Positions 1 through 8,799 of a stretch of 64,000 nucleotides of DNA are shown piece after piece. Position 1 is the first letter of the stretch, and every line of letters starts with the position of its first letter. This DNA comes from Ruegeria pomeroyi DSS-3 (lineage in GTDB: Bacteria > Pseudomonadota > Alphaproteobacteria > Rhodobacterales > Rhodobacteraceae). The notes beneath the pieces were generated by a model that did no database searches, was not told the DNA's origin, and saw only the letters and a list, made by a program, of their open reading frames with translations. A program made the translations under genes and the position numbers. The stretch is from NCBI RefSeq assembly GCF_000011965.2, contig NC_006569.1:62001-126000 (forward strand), given 5' to 3'.

Positions 1-1092
1 CTGTGCCAGCAGCCAGCCATGGCCGCCGCCCTCGCCCAGACCGGCGCGCAGACCGATGGCGCAGAACGCATTGCGCTTGCCCGGGATCGGTCCGATCAGC
101 GGAGCGCCGTCGATGGTATAGGTGATCGGGCCGTTCACGATCGAGCGGATGCCGGTTTCGCGCAACGCGGGCATGCGGGCAAAGGCGCCTTCCAGCACGT
201 CCATCACCCGATCCAGATCGTCGGGACAGAGCGCGTTGACGAAATTCGGGTCGATCCCGTCCATGCCCCAGGTCTGGCAATCCTGTTCGTAGAAACCGAT
301 CAGAAGCCCGCTCTTTTCCTGCCGGCAGTAGTAGTCCGAGATCGGGCAGCGGATCAGCGGCATGCGGTGACCTGCCGCCACGATTTCCGGGATATCCTCG
401 GTCAGGAAATACTGGTGCTCCATCGAGGCGACCGGGTGATGCACGCCCATCATGGCGCCCACCTCGTTGACGCGATAGCCGCAGGCGTTCACCACGATAT
501 CGCAATCGATATCGCCGTTTTCGGTATGCACCGTCCAGGTGTCGTCCTTGTGCTGGGTCAGCGCGGTCACCGGCGTGTTGCGATAGACCTCGGCCCCGGC
601 CTTGCGCGCGTGATAGGCCAGCGCCTGGCACAGCTGCGCCGGGTCGATATCGCCATCCAGCGGATCCCACAGCCCGCCCAGCAGGTTCTCGGTCGAAATC
701 AGCGGATGGCGGCGGGCGCATTCTTGGGCGTCGATGACCTCGAAATGCACATCCATCCCGCGTGCCATCGAGGTGAAATGGCGGTACCCCTGCATCTGCT
801 CGGGCGTATTGGCCAGCCGGATGCCGCCATCGCCGTGGTGATAGTTGATCGGGTATTCGGGGTTTTCGGCAAGCGCCTTGTACAGCGCGATGGAGTGGCT
901 TTTCAGCCCCACCATCGTCTGGTTCATGCCAAAGTTGGTGACCTGGGCGGCAGAGTGCCAGGTGGTGCCGCTGGTCAGCTCGTTGCGTTCGACCAGAACC
1001 ACATCGGTCCAGCCTTCTTGTGTGAGGTGATACAGCGTCGAACATCCGGCGATACCGCCACCAATAACAACGACCCGTGTACGCGATTTCAT
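1..1092 (-). CDS. FAD-dependent oxidoreductase, dimethylglycine/sarcosine dehydrogenase-like (partial)
   Basis: The gene runs leftward off the window, so only the first 364 codons are present. The protein starts MKSRTRVVVIGGGIAGC, a classic N-terminal dinucleotide (FAD) fold with the GGGIAG glycine motif. It continues with a DAO-fold pattern (ERNELTSGTTWHSAAQV, later TIDGAPLIGP) seen in dimethylglycine, sarcosine and related N-methyl amine oxidoreductases. In the long members of this family a GcvT-like tetrahydrofolate-binding half follows; that part would lie outside the window. It is 141 bp downstream of the ddaH-like gene in the same direction, but a hairpin lies between them, so it may be a separate transcript. 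A link to methylamine or dimethylamine chemistry from DDAH is tempting but is inference; the exact substrate cannot be read from the sequence. Confidence 0.8.
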   Translation of the reverse strand, partial: MKSRTRVVVIGGGIAGCSTLYHLTQEGWTDVVLVERNELTSGTTWHSAAQVTNFGMNQTMVGLKSHSIALYKALAENPEYPINYHHGDGGIRLANTPEQMQGYRHFTSMARGMDVHFEVIDAQECARRHPLISTENLLGGLWDPLDGDIDPAQLCQALAYHARKAGAEVYRNTPVTALTQHKDDTWTVHTENGDIDCDIVVNACGYRVNEVGAMMGVHHPVASMEHQYFLTEDIPEIVAAGHRMPLIRCPISDYYCRQEKSGLLIGFYEQDCQTWGMDGIDPNFVNALCPDDLDRVMDVLEGAFARMPALRETGIRSIVNGPITYTIDGAPLIGPIPGKRNAFCAIGLRAGLGEGGGHGWLLAQ

Positions 1093-1204
1093 GTTGGGGT
1101 GCCTCCAAAACTCTGCGCCAATTAGGGCACGGGATATTCGTCACCGGCAACAATGCGATTGTGGATCAAGCAACATCAAAAGAAGATTTGAAAGTTTGAA
1201 ATTC

Positions 1205-1229
1205 GCGCCACCCCCGGTCGGGATGGCGC
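1205..1229 (-). terminator. Hairpin after the ddaH-like gene
   Basis: Arms GCGCCA (1205-1210) and TGGCGC (1224-1229) are exact complements, with a further CCC/GGG pairing inside. The hairpin lies just past the stop of the ddaH-like gene on the minus strand. There is only a weak T tract (GAATTTC), so it may be an imperfect intrinsic terminator or a transcript-stabilising hairpin. Confidence 0.4.
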
Positions 1230-1233
1230 AGGT

Positions 1234-2016
1234 TCAGAACCGCAACGACAGACAGGACATGCCGCCGTCAAGCTTGGCGCATTCGCTGTTGTCGATTTCC
1301 ACAACCTCAAATCCGGCTTTGTCCAGAATCTCGGCGGTTTTCGGGAACCCTGCGGGCATCAGTACCAGCTTGTTGAACCGGATCGTGTTGGCGGCGGCCT
1401 CTTCGCCGGGGGCGGTGTGGATCACCCGGTAGCCGTCAAAACAGCCCGAGGCATCCAGCCGCTCGGTCGCCAGAATGGTCTCGCCATCCAGGAGCGAGCA
1501 GTCGGTCTTGAAATGTAGCACGCCGGGCGGGGTAAAGACCTCGCGCAGGGTATAGCCCCAGTCGCTGACGATACCGGCCAGTTCGGCCACCCCGGCGGCA
1601 TCGGTCCGGTCCGAACGACCCACCAGGATCTCGCGCCCGGTGACCAGGATATCGCCGCCCTCGATATGGCCGGGGCCGGCAATCTCGCGCAGCTCGCCAT
1701 AACAGGCGCGCAGGGCCGGGGCCATCTCGGCCACCTCGCCCATTCGGCTGGGGGCGCCGGGTCGCATCAGAACAGCGCCCCGGGGCAGGCAGAGCGCGGT
1801 ATCCTCGACAAACAGCGCGTCGGGATAGGCATCGAGCGGGGGCAGTTCGATCACCTCGGCGCCGGTGCTTTTCAGGGTGGCGACATAGTGGTCATGCGCC
1901 TTTTGCATGCGGCCCAGATCGGGAGTGCCGATATCCTCGGCCCTGAGCCCGTCGATCACGCTGGGCGCCGGGCGGCGGGTGATCGCGCGCGAGAATTCAT
2001 AGGTCGGGTCGGTCAT
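1234..2016 (-). CDS. Dimethylarginine dimethylaminohydrolase (DDAH)-like amidinotransferase-fold enzyme
   Basis: The 260-residue protein has the length of bacterial N(G),N(G)-dimethylarginine dimethylaminohydrolases, which split methylated arginines to citrulline and (di)methylamine. Visible family motifs are FVEDTAL near residue 70, EGGDILVTGREILVGRS near residues 119-135, HFKTDCSLL near residue 168 (candidate catalytic His), and a C-terminal GGMSCLS with the candidate nucleophilic Cys about six residues from the end. It is the fourth gene of a leftward run after the TetR, AruH-like and AruI-like genes, with a 6-bp gap from the AruI-like gene. In this setting it would feed on arginine derivatives taken up by the divergent ABC transporter. 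Another guanidino substrate is possible. Confidence 0.85.
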   Translation of the reverse strand: MTDPTYEFSRAITRRPAPSVIDGLRAEDIGTPDLGRMQKAHDHYVATLKSTGAEVIELPPLDAYPDALFVEDTALCLPRGAVLMRPGAPSRMGEVAEMAPALRACYGELREIAGPGHIEGGDILVTGREILVGRSDRTDAAGVAELAGIVSDWGYTLREVFTPPGVLHFKTDCSLLDGETILATERLDASGCFDGYRVIHTAPGEEAAANTIRFNKLVLMPAGFPKTAEILDKAGFEVVEIDNSECAKLDGGMSCLSLRF

Positions 2017-2022
2017 GGCGGA

Positions 2023-3624
2023 TCAATCCTGTTCCGGCGCATAGGGCGCGTCGATTTCGATGAGGGTGGGGCCAGCATGGCGCCGGGCCTCGGCCAGGGC
2101 AGCGGCAAAGCCCGCCGGGTCACCGGCGGCGCAGGTGGCGTAGGGCATGCCACAGGCGGCGGCGATGGCGGCGAAATCGGGCGGGGTCGGGTCGCAACCC
2201 ACCACCTCGACACCTACCGCGCGCATCGACATGTCGATCTCGCGATAGCCGCGACTGTTCCAGATCACGAATGTGATGGGCAGTGCCTCGTCGCGGGCGA
2301 CCATCAGCTCGCTCAGGCTGAACTGCGCGCCGCCATCGCCGGCGATGCAGATCACCGGGGTCTCGGGGGCGGCAATGGCGGCGCCGATGGCGGCAGGAAT
2401 AGCATATCCCAGCGCACCGAACCCGGTTGCGGCGTTGAACCAGCCACCGGGGCGGTCATGGTCGTAAACGAGGTTTCCGGCATAGATCGGCTGGGTCGAA
2501 TCCCCCACCATCAGCGCGCCGGGCACGGCGTCGCGCGCGGCCTCCAGCATCTCGACCATGGAGCGCATATAAGGGCCGATTTCCTCGCGCGCCGCGTGCC
2601 GGGCGGCGGTGGCGCGGCTGGCGCCGTCGTGGGTGCGCGCACCCTCGGGGAGCCGCGCCAACAGCCCCACCACGGTGGCGCCTGCATCGCCCCGGATCGT
2701 CAGGTCGGCCGGGTGGCGGGCAAGCTGCGCGTCGCAGATATCGATGCGGATCAGCCCCGCCATCGACGGCATGGTGCCGGTGGCATACATGTCGTAATCG
2801 GTCGGGCCCAACTCGGTCCCGATGGCCAGCACCCGGTCGGCGCCAGAGATCAGGGCGCGCACGGCATCAAGGCTGGGGCTGGCGGCAACGGTCAGAGGAT
2901 GGCCATGCATCAGCCCGCGCGCGTTCACCGTCTGCACCACCGGCGCATCCAGCCGTTCGGCCAGCGCCTGTAGGGCCGTTTCCATGCCCTTTGCCCCGCC
3001 TCCGATCAGGATCACCGTGCGGCGCGCCGCGTCGAGCCGCGCAGCGGCCGTGTCAAGCAGCGCGGCCTCTGGTTCATCGGGCAGTGCGGGGGTGGCTGCG
3101 GGCAAGGCACCGTCGAAGCCAGACCCCGCCACATCCAACGGCACCTCGATATGACAGGGGCCGCCGCGACCTGTTGCGAGCCGGTCAAACACCGATCCCA
3201 GCGCCGGGGCCAGCTGATCCGCCTGCGAGACGCGATGCGCCTCCAACGCCACCTGCGAGACCAGCCCCAGCTGGTCGGGCAACTCGTGCAGATGCCCCAT
3301 GCCGCGCCCCAGGCTGGCGCGGGTGTTCACGCCCGAGACCACCAACATCGGCACGCTGTCGGCGCGGGCCTGTCCCATCGCGGTCAGCGTGTTGGTCACT
3401 CCCGGACCGGTGATGACAAAGGCCACGCCGGGCCGCCCAGAGACCCGGGCATAGCCATCGGCCATGAACCCGGCGCCCTGTTCGTGGCGGGGTGTGACAT
3501 GGCGGATGCCCGAGGCGGCCAGACCGCGATACATCTCGATCGTGTGAACGCCGGGAATGCCGAACACACAGGTCACCCCGCGTGCGGCCAGCCCGGCCAC
3601 CAGCGCCTCTCCCACCGTGGTCAT
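2023..3624 (-). CDS. ThDP-dependent decarboxylase, 2-ketoarginine decarboxylase (AruI)-like
   Basis: The 533-residue protein has the three-domain layout of the acetolactate synthase/decarboxylase superfamily. The N-terminal pyrimidine-binding domain contains FGIPGVHTIEMYRGL and the activating Glu in RHEQGAGFMADGYAR. The C-terminal diphosphate-binding domain contains GDGGAQFSLSEL and a downstream Asn (VIWNSRGY). From memory it resembles AruI of the arginine transaminase pathway more than anabolic acetolactate synthase, and no small regulatory subunit gene is nearby. Its stop and start overlap neighbours closely: its ATG (3624) coincides with the end of the aminotransferase gene. AruI-type enzymes turn 2-ketoarginine into 4-guanidinobutyraldehyde; that assignment is inferred from similarity plus the adjacent AruH-like gene. 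Confidence 0.7.
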   Translation of the reverse strand: MTTVGEALVAGLAARGVTCVFGIPGVHTIEMYRGLAASGIRHVTPRHEQGAGFMADGYARVSGRPGVAFVITGPGVTNTLTAMGQARADSVPMLVVSGVNTRASLGRGMGHLHELPDQLGLVSQVALEAHRVSQADQLAPALGSVFDRLATGRGGPCHIEVPLDVAGSGFDGALPAATPALPDEPEAALLDTAAARLDAARRTVILIGGGAKGMETALQALAERLDAPVVQTVNARGLMHGHPLTVAASPSLDAVRALISGADRVLAIGTELGPTDYDMYATGTMPSMAGLIRIDICDAQLARHPADLTIRGDAGATVVGLLARLPEGARTHDGASRATAARHAAREEIGPYMRSMVEMLEAARDAVPGALMVGDSTQPIYAGNLVYDHDRPGGWFNAATGFGALGYAIPAAIGAAIAAPETPVICIAGDGGAQFSLSELMVARDEALPITFVIWNSRGYREIDMSMRAVGVEVVGCDPTPPDFAAIAAACGMPYATCAAGDPAGFAAALAEARRHAGPTLIEIDAPYAPEQD

Positions 3625-4811
3625 CAGGCGTCCTCGCTCTGGAACTCTGCCGCATGTGCGGCGATGCGCTCGCAGGCGGTGTCAAAGGCCGCGTCATCGG
3701 CGGTCAGCGCCACCCGGACCCAGCCGTCAATGGTGTCGCCGAACGAGGCGCCGGGCATCACCGCCACCCCGGCATGATCCAGCAAGTGTGCGGCATAGGC
3801 CTCGCCCGTCATGCCGGTGCCGCTGACGTCGATCATCGCGAACATGCCGGCCTGCGGTTTCAGAACGTGCAGGCAGGTCCGCCCGTTCAACCGCGCGGCC
3901 AGCCGGTCCGCCCGCGCGGCGTAGCGCGCCCGCATGCCCGGCGCGACCGAGGAACCGTTGCGTACCGCCGCTTCGGTCATGTCGGCGATAAAGGGCTGGT
4001 TGCCGAACAGCATGGTTTCCGACAGCGGCAGAAGCGCGGCCGTAAATGCCTCAGACCCGATGCACCAGCCACTGCGAAAGCCCGGCGCGGCATGGGATTT
4101 CGAGATCGACGAGACCACGATCACCCGCTCGGCCAGATCGGGCTGCGCCAGCGGCGAGGAAAAGCCTTGCCCGTCGAACACCAGCTGTTCGTACACCTCG
4201 TCCGAGATGATCCACAGATCGTGCTTGCACGCGAGGTCGCCGATTGCGGCGATATCCTCCGGCGTCAGGATGGCGCCGGTGGGGTTGTGCGGTGTGGTAA
4301 GCAGGATGGCACGGCTGCGCGGGGTGATGCGCGCGGCGATATCGGCCGCCGTGATGCGAAAGCCGTTTTCGGGCCGCAACGGCACCGGTACCAGATCGGC
4401 ACCGGTGGCGCGGATCACCCCGGCATAGGTGGCATACATGGGATCGCCCACCAGCACCTCGTCGCCTTCCTCGGCCACGCCCATCAACACCGCGTAAAGC
4501 GCGGTCTGGGTGCCAGGGAAACACATGACCTGATCGGCTGAGATCGCCCGTCCGGTGCTGGCGCTGTAACGTTCGGCGAGGGCCGCGCGCAGGCCCGGCT
4601 CGCCCGCGCCATCGGAATAGGTGGTGCGCCCGGCGCGCATCGCGGCCTCGGCCACATCCATCAGCTCGGCGGGAGGGGGCACGTCCGGCGCGCCGATGGT
4701 CAGGCTGATCACATCGGCGCCCTTGGCGATCATCGCCTTGGCGCGCAGGTAGATGCCCCATTTGGCGCCGCCCAGATCAGTCAGGCGGCGGGTAATGGCG
4801 GTGGTTTTCAT
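3624..4811 (-). CDS. PLP-dependent class I/II aminotransferase, arginine:pyruvate transaminase (AruH)-like
   Basis: The 395-residue fold-type I aminotransferase shows HNPTG (substrate/PLP site), ISDEVYEQLVFDG, the Schiff-base lysine in SSISKSHAAPGFRSGW, and a C-terminal RVALT arginine motif. The pairing with an AruI-like decarboxylase directly downstream (1-nt overlap) and with an arginine-type ABC transporter suggests arginine transamination to 2-ketoarginine, as in the ATA pathway described in Pseudomonas. It overlaps the upstream TetR gene by 4 nt, so regulator and enzymes are probably co-transcribed. A broader aspartate- or aromatic-type transaminase activity cannot be excluded. Confidence 0.75.
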   Translation of the reverse strand: MKTTAITRRLTDLGGAKWGIYLRAKAMIAKGADVISLTIGAPDVPPPAELMDVAEAAMRAGRTTYSDGAGEPGLRAALAERYSASTGRAISADQVMCFPGTQTALYAVLMGVAEEGDEVLVGDPMYATYAGVIRATGADLVPVPLRPENGFRITAADIAARITPRSRAILLTTPHNPTGAILTPEDIAAIGDLACKHDLWIISDEVYEQLVFDGQGFSSPLAQPDLAERVIVVSSISKSHAAPGFRSGWCIGSEAFTAALLPLSETMLFGNQPFIADMTEAAVRNGSSVAPGMRARYAARADRLAARLNGRTCLHVLKPQAGMFAMIDVSGTGMTGEAYAAHLLDHAGVAVMPGASFGDTIDGWVRVALTADDAAFDTACERIAAHAAEFQSEDA

Positions 4812-5455
4812 GCCTCTTCTCCTGGATCGTTCAGGGTCAGCCCCAGAATGGCGCCGACCGAGGTCAGGCCGATGTTCACAAGTTCGCCCGGATCAAAGGC
4901 TTCGGGCAGCGCGCCGCCTTCTAGCCAGAGCCCGTCGATGACCGCGTTGCAGGCGATGGCCAGCGCGCGCAGTTGCTCGGGCGAGGGGGTTTCGCCCGCC
5001 TCCTCCAGCGCCGGGGCGATCAGCGCCTGCAGGCGGTCGCGGAAATCGTAATAGGTGCGGCTGTGCACCTCGGCCATGCGCGGGTCGCGCTGCACCATGT
5101 TCAGGAACCCGGCCCAGAGACCAACCGCCTGCGGGCTGCTGACCGGCGGGGTCAGGCTGGCGCGTACGATGCGGGCCAGTTGGTGCGCCGCCGGTTCACC
5201 GGCCTGACGGGGGCAATCCATCGTGGCATCGGTCAGCTGGCTCATATGTGCCTGATAGGCGGCATAGATCAGCTCGTCCTTGCCATCGAAATAGTGCCGG
5301 ATCAGGCCCAGCGTCACTCCCGCCTCCTCGGCGATGCTGCGCACGGTGGCCGCCTGCACACCCTTGCGCCCGATCAGGGTCAGCGTCGCCCGGATCAGCG
5401 CCTCGCGCCGATGTTCGGCGGATTCGCGGGTAAAGCTGCGGCGTGAACTTTCCAA
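4808..5455 (-). CDS. TetR/AcrR-family transcriptional regulator
   Basis: The 215-residue protein has the N-terminal TetR helix-turn-helix (VQAATVRSIAEEAGVTLGLIRHYFDGKDELIYAAY, residues about 34-69, given here as landmarks only) followed by an all-helical ligand domain. It resembles BetI-like TetR regulators in its N-terminal pattern. It is first in the leftward aruH/aruI/ddaH-like operon and divergent from the ABC transporter genes; the 121-bp gap contains a perfect palindrome (5510-5525). The natural reading is a local repressor that controls both arms in response to an arginine-type ligand. Confidence 0.85.
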   Translation of the reverse strand: MESSRRSFTRESAEHRREALIRATLTLIGRKGVQAATVRSIAEEAGVTLGLIRHYFDGKDELIYAAYQAHMSQLTDATMDCPRQAGEPAAHQLARIVRASLTPPVSSPQAVGLWAGFLNMVQRDPRMAEVHSRTYYDFRDRLQALIAPALEEAGETPSPEQLRALAIACNAVIDGLWLEGGALPEAFDPGELVNIGLTSVGAILGLTLNDPGEEA

Positions 5456-5509
5456 GGGCGGGGCCTCCGGCGGTGAGAAAAGCGTGCTTGATTTGCATCA
5501 CGCATATTG

Positions 5510-5525
5510 TTATACGTTTGTATAA
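5510..5525. promoter_or_regulatory. Palindromic candidate TetR operator
   Basis: TTATAC-GTTT-GTATAA is a perfect 6-bp inverted repeat with a 4-bp spacer. It is in an AT-rich stretch between the divergent TetR gene (start 5455) and the ABC ATPase gene (start 5577). Size, symmetry and position suit a TetR-dimer operator. Confidence 0.6.
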
Positions 5526-5576
5526 ATATAAGCAGAGCCGGGCCAGATAGGCAACCGGAAAGTCAGGGGGGATCGC

Positions 5577-6377
5577 GTGACGGCAACGCAGAAACTGACG
5601 CCCGAAGCGGGGGCCGCCAGCGATTTGGCGGGCACCCTGCTGATTGAGGATCTGCATAAATCCTTTGGCGATCTCGAAGTGCTCAAGGGCGTGTCATTGA
5701 CCGCGAACCGGGGCGATGTGATTGCGATCATCGGCGGCTCGGGCTCGGGCAAGTCGACCATGCTGCGCTGCATCAACTTTCTGGAAACCCCCAGCGCGGG
5801 CCGGATCGTCATCGGTGGCGAGGAAATCCAGATGCGCGCCGATGGCACCGCTGCCAACCGCAAACAGCTGGAGCGGGTGCGCACCCGGTTGGCGATGGTG
5901 TTCCAGTCCTTCAACCTGTGGACTCACCGCACCCTGCTGGAAAACGTGATCGAGGTGCCGGTGCATGTCCTCAAGATGCCGCGCGCGCAGGCAATCGAAA
6001 AGGCGCGCGCCCTGCTGGAACGGGTGGGCCTGGCCGAGAAGGAAGACACCTATCCGTTGTTCCTGTCCGGTGGTCAGCAGCAGCGCGCGGCCATCGCGCG
6101 CGCGCTGGCGGTGGACCCGGCGGTGATGCTGTTTGACGAGCCGACCTCGGCGCTGGACCCCGAGCTTGTGGGCGAGGTGCTGAGCGTGATGCGCGACCTG
6201 GCCGCCGAGGGGCGTACCATGTTGGTGGTGACCCACGAGATGAACTTTGCCCGCGAGGTCGCCGATCACGTGATCTATCTTTACCAGGGCCGGATCGAAG
6301 AGCAGGGGCCGCCTGCCCAGATATTCGGCAATCCGCAATCCGAGCGGCTGAAGCAATTTCTGAAATCCATCAACTGA
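5577..6377 (+). CDS. Polar amino acid ABC transporter, ATP-binding subunit (HisP/GlnQ type)
   Basis: The 266-residue ATPase has Walker A GGSGSGKST (about residues 51-59), Q-loop FQSFNLWTH, signature LSGGQQQR and Walker B VMLFDEPTSALD, followed by the H-loop VVTHEM. The order and spacing are those of the polar amino acid uptake (PAAT) family. Translation probably starts at GTG 5577, preceded by the purine-rich AGGGGGGA. It is first of four transporter genes and is divergent from the TetR-led catabolic operon. It energises uptake through the two permeases at 7190-8727. Confidence 0.9.
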   Translation: MTATQKLTPEAGAASDLAGTLLIEDLHKSFGDLEVLKGVSLTANRGDVIAIIGGSGSGKSTMLRCINFLETPSAGRIVIGGEEIQMRADGTAANRKQLERVRTRLAMVFQSFNLWTHRTLLENVIEVPVHVLKMPRAQAIEKARALLERVGLAEKEDTYPLFLSGGQQQRAAIARALAVDPAVMLFDEPTSALDPELVGEVLSVMRDLAAEGRTMLVVTHEMNFAREVADHVIYLYQGRIEEQGPPAQIFGNPQSERLKQFLKSIN

Positions 6378-6409
6378 ACACCAAGAATGAAAAACAGGGA
6401 GACCAACAA

Positions 6410-7180
6410 ATGAACTTCAAGACATCGCTGCTGGCCGGTCTGGCCGCATTAGCCCTGAGCGCTGGCGCCGCGGCCGCCGAAGAGGTCAAGATCGGCATCG
6501 CGGCCGAGCCTTATCCGCCCTTTGCCTCGCCCGATTCCGCAGGCAACTGGGTCGGCTGGGAGATCGAGGTGATCGACGCCGTTTGCAAGGCGGCCGCGCT
6601 GGATTGCGTGCTGACCCCCGTCGCATGGGACGGCATCATCCCCTCGCTGACCGGCAAGCAGATCGACGCCATCATGGCCTCGATGTCGATCACCGAAGAG
6701 CGGATGCAGACCATCGACTTTTCGAATGCCTATTACAACACGCCTGCCGTGATCGTGGCCGACAAGTCGCTGGATATCGATGCGTCGCCCGCCTCGCTGG
6801 CCGGCAAGATCATCGGGGTACAGGCATCGACCATCCACCAGGCCTATGCCAACGCGTATTTCGGCGATGCCGAGATCCGCGTCTATCAGACCCAGGACGA
6901 GGCCAATCAGGACCTTTACGCCGGTCGCATCGACGCAACCCAGGCTGACAGCATCGCCATGGCCGATTTTGTTGCCACCGATGCGGGCCAGTGCTGCGAG
7001 ATCAAGGGCAATGTCGCCAATGACGAAGCGATCCTGGGCAAGGGCGTGGGTGCCGGTGTGCGCAAGGGCGACGACGCGCTGCGCGAGGCGCTGAACAAGG
7101 GCATCGCCGCAATCCTGGCCGATGGCACGCACGAGGCGATCACCGCGCGCTACTTCGCCGCGCCCATCTACAGCGAATAA
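6410..7180 (+). CDS. Periplasmic amino acid-binding protein (SBP_bac_3), arginine/ornithine/octopine type
   Basis: The 256-residue protein begins with a Sec signal peptide (hydrophobic LLAGLAALALSAGAAAA, likely cleavage near AAA-EE). It then has the family-3 solute-binding fold: IGIAAEPYPPF, the IMASMSITEERMQTIDFSNAYY block, and a late GKGVGAGVRKGDDALREALN. It captures the ligand in the periplasm for the adjacent permeases. An RBS-like AGGGAGA precedes the ATG. Linkage to AruH/AruI/DDAH-like enzymes argues for arginine or methylated arginine as ligand; this is inference. Confidence 0.88.
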   Translation: MNFKTSLLAGLAALALSAGAAAAEEVKIGIAAEPYPPFASPDSAGNWVGWEIEVIDAVCKAAALDCVLTPVAWDGIIPSLTGKQIDAIMASMSITEERMQTIDFSNAYYNTPAVIVADKSLDIDASPASLAGKIIGVQASTIHQAYANAYFGDAEIRVYQTQDEANQDLYAGRIDATQADSIAMADFVATDAGQCCEIKGNVANDEAILGKGVGAGVRKGDDALREALNKGIAAILADGTHEAITARYFAAPIYSE

Positions 7181-7189
7181 TCGCTGTCG

Positions 7190-7942
7190 ATGGAGGGGCT
7201 TCTGGACCTGCTCGGCCTGGCGAAAAGCGCCGAGCTGCTGTCGCTGTCGCCGCCGGGCTGGGGGATGAACCTGCTGCGCGGTCTGGGCAAATCGCTCCAG
7301 ATCGCGTTCGGGGCCTTCGGCTTCGGTCTGGTGATCGGATTGTTCGGAGCCTATGGAAAGCTTTATGGCGGGCCGGTCGTTCGTGATCTGCTCGCCATAT
7401 ACACCACCGTTGTCCGGGCGGTGCCCGAACTGGTGCTGATCCTCATTCTCTATTTCGTCGGTACCGACCTGATCAACCGCGCGTCCGAGGCGCTGGGATA
7501 TGGCCGGGTCGAGATCAGCGGCGTTGCCGCCGGTATCTGGGTGTTGGGCGTGGTTCAGGGCGCCTATTCGACCGAGGTGCTGCGCGGCGCCATCCTGGCG
7601 GTGCCGCAGGGCCAGATCGAGGCGGCGCGCGCCTTTGGCATGCCGCCGGTGATGCTGATGCGGCGGGTGACCATTCCGGCCATGTTGTCGTTTGCTCTGC
7701 CGGGGCTGGCGAACCTGTGGCTGATCGCCACCAAGGATACCGCGCTGCTGGCGGTTGTGGGGTTCAGCGAACTGACGCTGGAAACCCGGCAGGCCGCGTC
7801 GAGCACGCGGGCCTATTTCACCTTTTTCCTCGCCGCTGGCGGGCTTTACCTGATGGTAACGCTGATGTCGTCCGCGCTGTTCCAGCTGCTTGAGAGGCGG
7901 TCACGGCGCGGTCAGCCCTCGCTCAAGGGGGCGGGTCGATGA
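7190..7942 (+). CDS. Amino acid ABC transporter permease (HisQ type)
   Basis: The 250-residue inner-membrane protein has about five hydrophobic segments and the typical binding-protein-dependent transport signature around GQIEAARAFGMPPVMLMRRVTIPAM, which contacts the ATPase. The pattern VVRAVPELVLILILYF near residue 75 is common in HisQ/OccQ proteins. It starts 9 bp after the binding protein gene and overlaps the next permease by 4 nt, so the two form one heterodimeric channel. Confidence 0.88.
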   Translation: MEGLLDLLGLAKSAELLSLSPPGWGMNLLRGLGKSLQIAFGAFGFGLVIGLFGAYGKLYGGPVVRDLLAIYTTVVRAVPELVLILILYFVGTDLINRASEALGYGRVEISGVAAGIWVLGVVQGAYSTEVLRGAILAVPQGQIEAARAFGMPPVMLMRRVTIPAMLSFALPGLANLWLIATKDTALLAVVGFSELTLETRQAASSTRAYFTFFLAAGGLYLMVTLMSSALFQLLERRSRRGQPSLKGAGR

Positions 7943-8727
7943 TGCGGCTGATCCGACCGATGCTGATGCCGCACCGTCTGGTGCTGATTGCGCTGGCCGT
8001 GGCGCTGGCGCTGTGGTGCGCCCTGACATTGCGCTGGGACTGGCTGCCGAAATACCTGCCGCTGGCGATGGAGGGGCTGTGGCGCACCGTCTGGCTGCTG
8101 GCGGCAAGTACATTCCTGGGGTTCCTGCTGGCGGTTCCGCTGGGCTTTGCCCAGGCGGTGGGGCCTTGGTATCTTGCCGTTCCGGCGCGGGTGTTCTGCA
8201 CCCTGATCCGGGGGACGCCGCTGCTCTTGCAGATATGGCTGCTGTATTATGGGCTGGGGTCGGTCTTTCCCCAGATCGACGGTATTCGCGACAGCGTTCT
8301 GTGGCCCTATCTGCGACAGGCCTGGCCCTATGCGCTGCTGGCGCTGACGCTGTCCTTTGCCGGGTATGAGGGCGAGGTGATGCGCGGGGCCTTTTCGGGG
8401 GTCAACCGCGGCCAGCTGGAGGCGGCGCGCTCGTTCGGGATGCCGCGCTTTACCCTGTTCCGCCGGATCTGGCTGCCGCAGGCGATCAACAACGTGCTGC
8501 CGACGCTGGGGGGAGAGACCATCCTGCAACTTAAGGCAACGCCGCTGGTGGCGACGATCACCGTGGTCGAGATCTTCGCTGTCTCGTCGCGGGTGCGGCA
8601 GGACACATTCGTGATCTACGAACCGCTCCTGTTGCTGGCGCTGGTCTATATGGTCATTGCGGGGCTGATCGCGCTGGCCTTTCGCTGGCTGGAAAACCGG
8701 GTGCCTACCCGGCGGCCGGGCGGCTGA
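7939..8727 (+). CDS. Amino acid ABC transporter permease (HisM type)
   Basis: The 262-residue membrane protein has the same EAA-type loop (GQLEAARSFGMPRFTLFRRI) and the RGTPLLLQIWLLYYGL segment typical of HisM/OccM permeases. Its start overlaps the stop of the HisQ-type gene (ATGATG; a start at 7942 is equally possible). It is the last gene of the transporter operon. Confidence 0.88.
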   Translation: MMRLIRPMLMPHRLVLIALAVALALWCALTLRWDWLPKYLPLAMEGLWRTVWLLAASTFLGFLLAVPLGFAQAVGPWYLAVPARVFCTLIRGTPLLLQIWLLYYGLGSVFPQIDGIRDSVLWPYLRQAWPYALLALTLSFAGYEGEVMRGAFSGVNRGQLEAARSFGMPRFTLFRRIWLPQAINNVLPTLGGETILQLKATPLVATITVVEIFAVSSRVRQDTFVIYEPLLLLALVYMVIAGLIALAFRWLENRVPTRRPGG

Positions 8728-8799
8728 TCGCGCATTGCAACACGTTGCCCATCGCAAACCCATGGTGTAGGTCTGTCCCGATCTATCGAACAGGCACCC

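Noticed and set aside
19-1125. Long rightward open frame opposite the FAD oxidoreductase
   Set aside because: It is the antisense of a clear FAD-binding gene, has no domain and results from high GC content; similar antisense frames at 1666-2973 and 3582-4541 were dropped for the same reason.
2023-3624. Anabolic acetolactate synthase large subunit
   Set aside because: No small regulatory subunit gene follows, and the position between an AruH-like and a DDAH-like gene fits a catabolic decarboxylase better.
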